Shown: positions 58,117 through 64,000 of the stretch, piece by piece
How the letters are laid out: every line of letters starts with the position of its first letter
Position numbering within the stretch: position 1 is the stretch's first letter
Source of the DNA: Plasmodiophora brassicae
Taxonomy: Eukaryota > Endomyxa > Phytomyxea > Plasmodiophorida > Plasmodiophoridae
DNA length: 64,000 nt
Direction of reading: 5' to 3'
Assembly: GCA_039704465.1 (NCBI GenBank)
Contig: JASFAU010000001.1
Coordinates: 1,798,001-1,862,000 of the forward strand
Made by a program: the position numbers and the translations under genes
Notes under the pieces: generated by a model
The model's database searches: none
What the model was told of the DNA's origin: nothing
The model's input: only the letters and a program-made list of their open reading frames with translations

Positions 58117-58785
58117 TCACATCGGCTTGCTCGGGTGGTTCTTGGTCCACTCGACGATCTTGGGTTCCTTGGACATGATCTTCCAGTGCCGGTGCACGTT
58201 CTCGCAACGCTCGACCAGGCCCTTGGGAACGTTGTCCACGTCGCCGTGGCGCAGCAGCTGGATCATGCAGTAGAGGAACAGGTCGGCGATCGTCATGCAG
58301 TTGCCGACCGCAAAGCCAGACTCCTCGTTGCGTTCGAGGATCTGGTCAATGTCGTTCAGCCAGCGCGGCAGCACGTGCTTCGCCAAGTGCTCACGCATGC
58401 ACGCGCGGCGCTTGCGCTCATCGTCGTCCTGGTCGCGCCTCGCCATCGACATGTGGATGCGACGCGACAGGTCGACGCACGCCTCCATGATCTCGTCGAT
58501 GCACGCGCAGGACATCATGTCGTCCTTCGCGATCTCGACCGGGTAGAACTTGACCAGGCGGGCAACGAACCGGGCAATCGCTCCGGGCGTCGACAGGACC
58601 TCGTCATCGATCTTGAGGATGGGCACCTCCTGGAACGGCAGGTCCTCCTTCATGCGCTCGAACGCATCCCAGGACACCCGGTCGTCGTTGTACTTGACGT
58701 CGCCCATGAACAGGCACAGGCGGATCGCGTCCGTCAGGCCGCACGTGCTGTCCAGCGACACGAGCGTCAGCTTCGGCGACATCAT
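58117..58785 (-). CDS. Glutathione S-transferase (sigma-like)
   Basis: Single-exon 222-residue cytosolic GST. The N-terminal thioredoxin-like part has KLTLVSLDSTCGLTDAIRLC (the usual active-site Tyr/Ser lies in this strand-turn region; here Ser/Thr/Cys are candidates and no Tyr is present) and LPFQEVPILKIDDEVLSTPG with the cis-Pro and the glutathione-binding segment. The C-terminal helical domain shows the N-capping motif GNCMTIADLFLYCMIQLL. The sigma/prostaglandin-synthase-like group is the nearest match. Two adjacent ATGs start it. Role: conjugation of glutathione to electrophiles. Confidence 0.85.
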   Translation of the reverse strand: MMSPKLTLVSLDSTCGLTDAIRLCLFMGDVKYNDDRVSWDAFERMKEDLPFQEVPILKIDDEVLSTPGAIARFVARLVKFYPVEIAKDDMMSCACIDEIMEACVDLSRRIHMSMARRDQDDDERKRRACMREHLAKHVLPRWLNDIDQILERNEESGFAVGNCMTIADLFLYCMIQLLRHGDVDNVPKGLVERCENVHRHWKIMSKEPKIVEWTKNHPSKPM

Positions 58786-59074
58786 TTTGTCGGAATGGCG
58801 GTCACGGCCGAATGGTCCCGGACCTGGTCCAACGACATGTGGACACCATCGCCTGCAGCCGCTTGTGGCTCACGTAGCCGGTCAAAGCAGGGTCCCCCGG
58901 GTGCAAAGCTCCATCACCCCGGCGAGGGGCGGTCGATCACAACGCGTCATTCTTTCGGCGGGTGGGCGTGACTCACGTGCCCCCGGAGCTCCAACCATCT
59001 CTCGGGCGACCAACTTCCGATGTGGGCCCATTCCAAACCCGTCGCCCTCCAAACCACCGCCGCGCACCACCACG

Positions 59075-59776
59075 ATGCTGTCGCTCGTCACCGTCGTCAC
59101 GGCCGCCGCGCTTGCGTCCGGCCAGATGCTGCTCGACGCCAGCGAGCAACAGCGCGTCCTGGCCGACCTGAACCAGCAGCGTGCGATGCTGTCGATGCCG
59201 TCGCTGACGTACTGCAGAGACATGGAGGCCCAGGCGGCGCAGCTGGCCACACGCTGTCCGACCCCCACCGACCCCACACAACCGTCGCTGGTCGGCGGGT
59301 CCACCCCCGCGTCCCCCGTCGCCATGCAGAGCGCGTTCGCCTCGACCACCCGGGTCGGGTGCGCGAAAGCCAACTGCTTCGGCGGGATCATCATCGCCTG
59401 CGTCTACAACCCGATCCCGTCGCCTCGGACCGGCTTCGGAGCGCCCGCCGCCGGCAGCGTCTGGGGCCCCGCCGGCGCCGGCGCCGCAGTCGCGAACTAC
59501 GCCACCGGCGGGTCGTTGTTCCGGCGCAGTCAACGCGACGGCGGCGTCGGCGGGTCGGCGTTCGGCTCGGCGGCGTCGGCGACGTACAGCGGCGCGTCGT
59601 CGTCGTCGTCGCAGTGGACGGACAACGGCATCCAGGCGAGGAACGCCGGGCGGATCCCGCGCGTCCTTCCGCAGTCGAGCGCGTCGGCGCCGTGGGCGTC
59701 GGGCACCGGGGCGGGGCCGGCATACACGAACGGCATCAACGGGGGTGGCGGCCAGATGTACTCGGCGGCATCGTGA
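59075..59776 (+). CDS. Secreted, truncated CAP/SCP-like protein with Gly/Ser-rich tail
   Basis: The ATG at 59075 starts a signal peptide (MLSLVTVVTAAALASGQ). The next 100 residues resemble a compact CAP (cysteine-rich secretory/PR-1) domain: LADLNQQRAMLSMPSLTYCR then MEAQAAQLATRCP at the N-terminal helices, and RVGCAKANC with IIIACVYNP at the C-terminal end. The middle of the domain, including the GEN motif and the conserved His pair, is missing. The remaining 130 residues are Gly/Ser/Ala-rich with repeats and ASATYSGASSSSS. Secreted and probably extracellular; any CAP-type lipid binding is doubtful given the deletion. Confidence 0.6.
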   Translation: MLSLVTVVTAAALASGQMLLDASEQQRVLADLNQQRAMLSMPSLTYCRDMEAQAAQLATRCPTPTDPTQPSLVGGSTPASPVAMQSAFASTTRVGCAKANCFGGIIIACVYNPIPSPRTGFGAPAAGSVWGPAGAGAAVANYATGGSLFRRSQRDGGVGGSAFGSAASATYSGASSSSSQWTDNGIQARNAGRIPRVLPQSSASAPWASGTGAGPAYTNGINGGGGQMYSAAS

Positions 59777-59840
59777 CGCGTTGCACTCGAATACAATGAC
59801 AGCAAACGCTGCGCTGTACTGTCTGCGATCCGCTTGTTTA

Positions 59841-62827
59841 ATGGGTGCGGATGCGGGGCGGCGACCTCGGTCGCCGTCGTCCGTGTTGCCGGGTATACCA
59901 GAACGGGCGCACACGCCCTCGATGGACGTTGTGACGCCCAGTCTGCTGCTGGGCCCACGATCGGGTTCGATGAGGCGGTCAAAGACCGAGGCGCTTCTGG
60001 GTCGGCGGAGGGCGCCCACCACCGAACCAGTCGACGAGCAGCAGCGTCGTTCGTGTGGTCGGATGGTCCATGGGCGCGGGCCTGCGCTTATCGGCGCCCT
60101 ACCGGCCTGTAGCGTGTCGTTCCTGACGACGACGAGGCCGCCGCCCTCCAACAAGCTCTACCGTTTCGGTAGGCGATGGCGACAGCGCAGCTGAGGCGGC
60201 GAACGGGATCGCGGCCCCTGAAACGATGTGGGTGCAGGCGTCCTGAAGCGGTCCGCGACGGCCGGCGAGTACCTGGGCATCCTGGCGCCGGATGGCGACG
60301 CGCACGCTCGCGTCCTGATGGAGCGCTGGACGCACGAGTACTGCGCCGAGCGGTCGCGATTCAGCTCCCCAATCGTACGGGGGCATCACACACGACGTCT
60401 CGGCAGCCGGTTGATGACGACGGTTGTGCAGTCGTTCTGCCGCGTGCGCCTGGCGGAACTGGCGATCGTCGTCGAGGGCCTGGCGCTCCCGAACGAATTC
60501 GTCGCCTGGATCACGTTCGACATGCTGGACATGATGTTCGAACGCGTCATCAACGACCCCGACCTAAACGGTTCGTCCGCATCGGCTTGGATGCCTGGCG
60601 ACGTTCTGAAACGGGAGGGGCCGCCGTCGCAGAGCTCGCGACGCACATCGGGTACGCGCTGTTCACGGGGCGGCCGCACCCCGACCCGTCGGCCGGGTAC
60701 GTCCCCTTCTTCAAGCAGCACACCGACATGCGAGCATCGCTGCGCGTCCTGCGTCGTCAAATGGACGACCTCGACAGGCAGGTCGCCGAGCGTCGTCGTC
60801 GGCGACGCCAGCGGGTGCTGCACTGGGTCCGGAAGATGCACGACTTCTCCGACGCGTGGAACCGCCGCATCGTCGCGCCCGTCTTCCGCGCCCTGGTCGC
60901 ATACTGCCGGGGCAACCGGCAGCGCCGCGCGAAGATCGCCCAGGTCGTCGCACAGCGCCAGGCGGAACGCGCCCGGCGCACGATGCGCCCCGTCATGCAG
61001 GCGTGGCGCCTCGTGAACGGGAGCGCGCGCCTCGCCGCCGCCCAGGACACCATCGCGTGCCTGCACGACGAATCGCAGGCGATGTCGACCGAGCTGACCG
61101 ACCTGCGCCTGCGCCTGCCGTTCACTGACAACGCGTTCCGGGACCTGGACGGGCAGCTGGCCACCGAGGAAGCGACGCTGACGAAGGTGCGCGCGGTGCG
61201 TGCCGCCCTGTCCGGGTGCGTGCAGCGCCGCCAGGGCTACCTGGATGGGATCGCGCAGCGCTGCAGCGACGTCTTGGACCTGATCTCGACACTGTCGTCA
61301 CACGGGGGGCACCCGCGTTGTCGTTGGCGATGCGTGCTGGGCAGCGCCGAGACGCGGTCGTCGCCCTGGGGGTTCCACTGGGCGCTCCTACGCCATCTGA
61401 CCGGGCCGACGTCGCTGCAGATGCAGAACGGCCTGGAGCTCCTGTTCAACGATCTGGAGCGCAGCGGCGCGCTCGTCGTCCGGCAAGGCAGGGCGTCGGG
61501 CGGGCGGGCGACGCCCGAAATCGACGCGGTCGTGCGCGCGTTCTTCTCGGGTTCGTCGCCGCTGGCCATGAAGAGCGCCATGGCCTGGCTCGTCGATGCA
61601 GGATGCGTTGCCGTCGTCGAGCAGTGCGGCGCGGATCAGCGGCGACCCAGCGTCGTCGTCGGCGACGTCCGGGAATGCACTGGCGACGTCATGGCCGGCG
61701 TCGAAGATCGTGTCGTTCGCAGCTGGAACGCGACCGCTGACCGGCTGTCGTCTCCGCGTGCGCCAGGCGTTCACGCTGATCACGGCGACAACGACGACGA
61801 CGACGACGACGATGATGCGGTCGAGGCCTTGATGCGCGCCTCAGAGATGTCGCTCAGGTGCGAGCTGATCGTGCGCATCGTGGCGCGCGATCGACGCGCC
61901 TACGACGCGGTGCGAGGCTCGGCGACGTTCCAGGCCGTCGTCAGCGGTCTGTCGACGCAGGGCACCGAGATCGGTGACGCGCTGGAACGATGGCTGCCGA
62001 CGTTGCACGACCTGTTCAGCTCGCACTGCAGCCTGGTGACCGGGCGCCTGGACCTGCCGACGTTCTGGGTCGTGGCGCTGCACTTCCGCCTGATGGGGCG
62101 GTCGACGCCGCCGGCCGTCATCGAGTCCGTCTGGCCGCCCGCGTCCGCATCTGTCGACCTCGCCGGGTTCGTCGTCCTGTTCGTGCGCCTGGCCCAGGCC
62201 ACGTACCTGCACTCGAACCGGTACGCGTACCTCGGCACGCGCCTCGACCGGTTCTGCAGGACGCGCCTGGCGAAACCGATCGCGATCGGCGATAAACGCG
62301 CCACCGTGCTCGCGCTAGACGGGCGCCAGCGGTTCCGGCTGAAGTGCCTGGACGCCCGCGTCCGGGAGCGGGTGCGTGCGCACCACACGATCCTCGTTGC
62401 CCTGTTCGCCGCTTTCATCGGCGTACGCGAGCTGAACGTCTCCACGTCCGTCGAGATGACGTATGATGGGTTCGATTCGCTGGCAAGGGCGCTGGTAGGC
62501 GACCCGACGAACGACCTGTTTTCGTTCCGCAGGCACGATGTCCAGAAGGTGTTCACGGGTGCGTTGCTGCGGGAGGGCGCGCAGACCATGCTGTTCTACG
62601 AGTTCGAGTTCGCCATGCTGGCCCTGGCGGCCATGTACAGAAAGTGCCCGGCGTTGGCCCCGCTGGAGGCGCGCCTGGACGCCCTGGTCAACGACGTCGT
62701 GCTTCGGTCGCTGTACATTCGGCATCGAATCGCCAGACCGATCGTGGCTGCGCGTGTCAAGATGGCCATGACGCCGCTGGAGGACATCATCTACGATATA
62801 AATCGGACCGGCGCGCCTGTATTGTGA
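59841..62827 (+). CDS. Large basic coiled-coil/helical protein of unknown function
   Basis: Exon 1 starts at ATG 59841, with in-frame ATGs at 59796 and 59922. It encodes a Ser/Arg/Pro-rich region (VVTPSLLLGPRSGSMRRSKT) up to a donor gtaggcgatg at about 60170. Exon 2 (about 60238-60571) lies in another frame: ATAGEYLGILAPDGDAHARV, LPNEFVAWITFDMLDMMF. A 46-base intron then leads to the main exon, running to TGA 62825. That exon carries Arg-rich helices (QVAERRRRRRQRVLHWVRKM), a poly-Asp run near 61795 and well-ordered helical sequence to the end (GRQRFRLKCLDARVRERVRA, LLREGAQTMLFYEFEFAMLA). Total about 950 residues. No domain recognised. Reading 61310-61420 in the main frame is doubtful; another intron may be present. 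Confidence 0.6.
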
Positions 62828-63049
62828 ACCGGAAGAGCGCACGCGTGACGTCAGAGACGCGCCGGCCAGGGGTCAGGTCAGCGCCGACCCCGACGCGTTG
62901 GATATCATGATGAACGGTCGCCCGTGTGAGTCACGAAGCATCACCGCCAGTTGACATTGCCAGATGAAATCTCGCCAGGGCCGTCCCCCGTTGTCTGCCC
63001 ATCATTCTTGTAGATTCGCAGCAGACGCGACCGTCCCAGTAATTTAACG

Positions 63050-63664
63050 ATGTCGACGAGCGCGCCACACCCGTCGCAAGTCGTCATGCCGACTTTCCAC
63101 AACGCGTTCCGGGTTGTCAGCCGCAGACCGTCGACCATGCCCGGTCCGCTCAAGACGATCTCGATCTGCCCTCGGGCATTTCGGGTCGTGAACGCCTCGA
63201 AGTTCGTTCCTGTACAGTTACAATCTGAGCGGGTCCCCGCGGCGCCCTTCTCAGTGACGGTCCCGCCGCCAAGGCCAACGGGCGCGTTTACCATTCTCCC
63301 CCAGCGCCACGCGGAATTCGACCACGCGAAGCTCTGGAGATGCCCAGTTTGCGACGTGGTCGTCGACGACCAGCACCGAGGCATGCATATGGTGCGGCAC
63401 GGGCAGCGGGTCTGCGAAGTGTGCTCGAAATCGTTCCCGGACAAGTGCAGCCTGACGCGGCACATGCGCGTGCACAACGGCGAACGCCCGTTCCAGTGCA
63501 CCATCTGCAGCGTGCGGTTCGCCCAGAAGGGCAACCTGGCAACGCACATGAAGGTGCACTCTGTCCAGAAGCAGTACTCGTGCCAGGAATGCGGCGCGTC
63601 GTACCAACAGAAATCCAGCCTCACGAAACACCAGCTCCGCACCCACGACGTTGTCGCGTCCTGA
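63050..63664 (+). CDS. C2H2 zinc-finger protein (four fingers)
   Basis: Single exon, 204 residues. The ATG at 63050 opens a Ser/Pro/Arg-rich N-terminus. The C-terminal half has four C2H2 fingers: WRCPVCDVVV...HMVRH (shortened), RVCEVCSKSFPDKCSLTRHM, FQCTICSVRFAQKGNLATHM and YSCQECGASYQQKSSLTKHQ, joined by a TGE-P-type linker (NGERPF) once. Tandem fingers with this spacing bind DNA, so it is a likely transcription factor. The next gene is another C2H2 protein. Confidence 0.85.
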   Translation: MSTSAPHPSQVVMPTFHNAFRVVSRRPSTMPGPLKTISICPRAFRVVNASKFVPVQLQSERVPAAPFSVTVPPPRPTGAFTILPQRHAEFDHAKLWRCPVCDVVVDDQHRGMHMVRHGQRVCEVCSKSFPDKCSLTRHMRVHNGERPFQCTICSVRFAQKGNLATHMKVHSVQKQYSCQECGASYQQKSSLTKHQLRTHDVVAS

Positions 63665-63749
63665 TCGTCATAACTTAACCGACGAAACCCTCGAACTGTG
63701 TACCATAAAGCCCAGCATGCAAAGCAGTCACCAATGCTCCTGCTGATGA

Positions 63750-64000
<251 letters not shown>

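Noticed and set aside
58135..59776. Plus-strand frames running through the GST and into the CAP-like gene
   Set aside because: The GST is clearly coded on the minus strand. Only the part from ATG 59075 has a signal peptide and motifs.
61788..61820. GAC repeat as a triplet-expansion microsatellite of note
   Set aside because: Short in-frame poly-Asp run, common in GC-rich coding sequence.

Overview
The window comes from a nuclear genome of a GC-rich unicellular eukaryote. Most genes are split by very short introns (usually 45-65 bases) with GT...AG ends and a CTGAC/CTAAC branch-like motif near the acceptor, and there are no operons or bacterial ribosome sites. The gene set (TmcB-like PAS/multi-membrane proteins, PA14/filamin surface proteins, a CLEC16A homologue, a Mtd1-type folate dehydrogenase, a Crh-like GH16 enzyme, an LRRC72-like leucine-rich-repeat protein, a RAP-domain organelle RNA-binding protein) fits a flagellate or amoeboflagellate protist or a zoosporic fungus-like organism. 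The lineage cannot be fixed from the sequence alone.

Layout. 1-1.27 kb: C-terminus of a Pro/Ala/Gln-rich single-pass membrane protein. 1.39-7.16 kb: a large secreted PA14/filamin-repeat protein in many small exons. 7.4-14 kb: a disordered protein, a bZIP-like factor, a secreted GH16 enzyme and an IQ-motif protein. 14.1-22.8 kb: the accessory heart of the window. It holds three tandem minus-strand copies of a secreted, repeat-rich four-exon gene family, each with a duplicated promoter, interleaved with decayed fragments of a TmcB-like gene and about 100-bp repeats. 23.0-28.5 kb: an intact TmcB-like gene. 28.7-34.4 kb: a small basic protein, a CLEC16A homologue, a coiled-coil protein and a small unknown. 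34.5-36.5 kb: an intronless SDR and a BED-finger/transposase-like locus. 36.6-43.6 kb: a seven-pass membrane protein, an LRR protein, a RAP protein and an Aven-like protein. 44-52.6 kb: a 1,183-residue low-complexity repeat protein with a BRI3/LITAF-like tail, a ubiquitin protease, a PP2C phosphatase and Mtd1. 52.8-58.0 kb: a second TmcB-like gene on the opposite strand, with fewer introns. 58.1-64 kb: a GST, a small CAP-like secreted protein, a large unknown coiled-coil protein and two C2H2 zinc-finger genes, the last cut by the window edge.

The best candidate for something undescribed is the 14-22 kb family. Each protein is a signal peptide plus a small Cys-containing helical module, a charged linker, a Pro/Thr repeat exon and a Ser/Gly/Tyr exon. 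All introns are phase 0, and the copies differ by whole modules and by repeat number. This suggests a rapidly evolving extracellular or wall/adhesive protein family; that function is inference. Exon joints were worked out by eye from splice motifs and reading frame, and are reliable where both phases agree.
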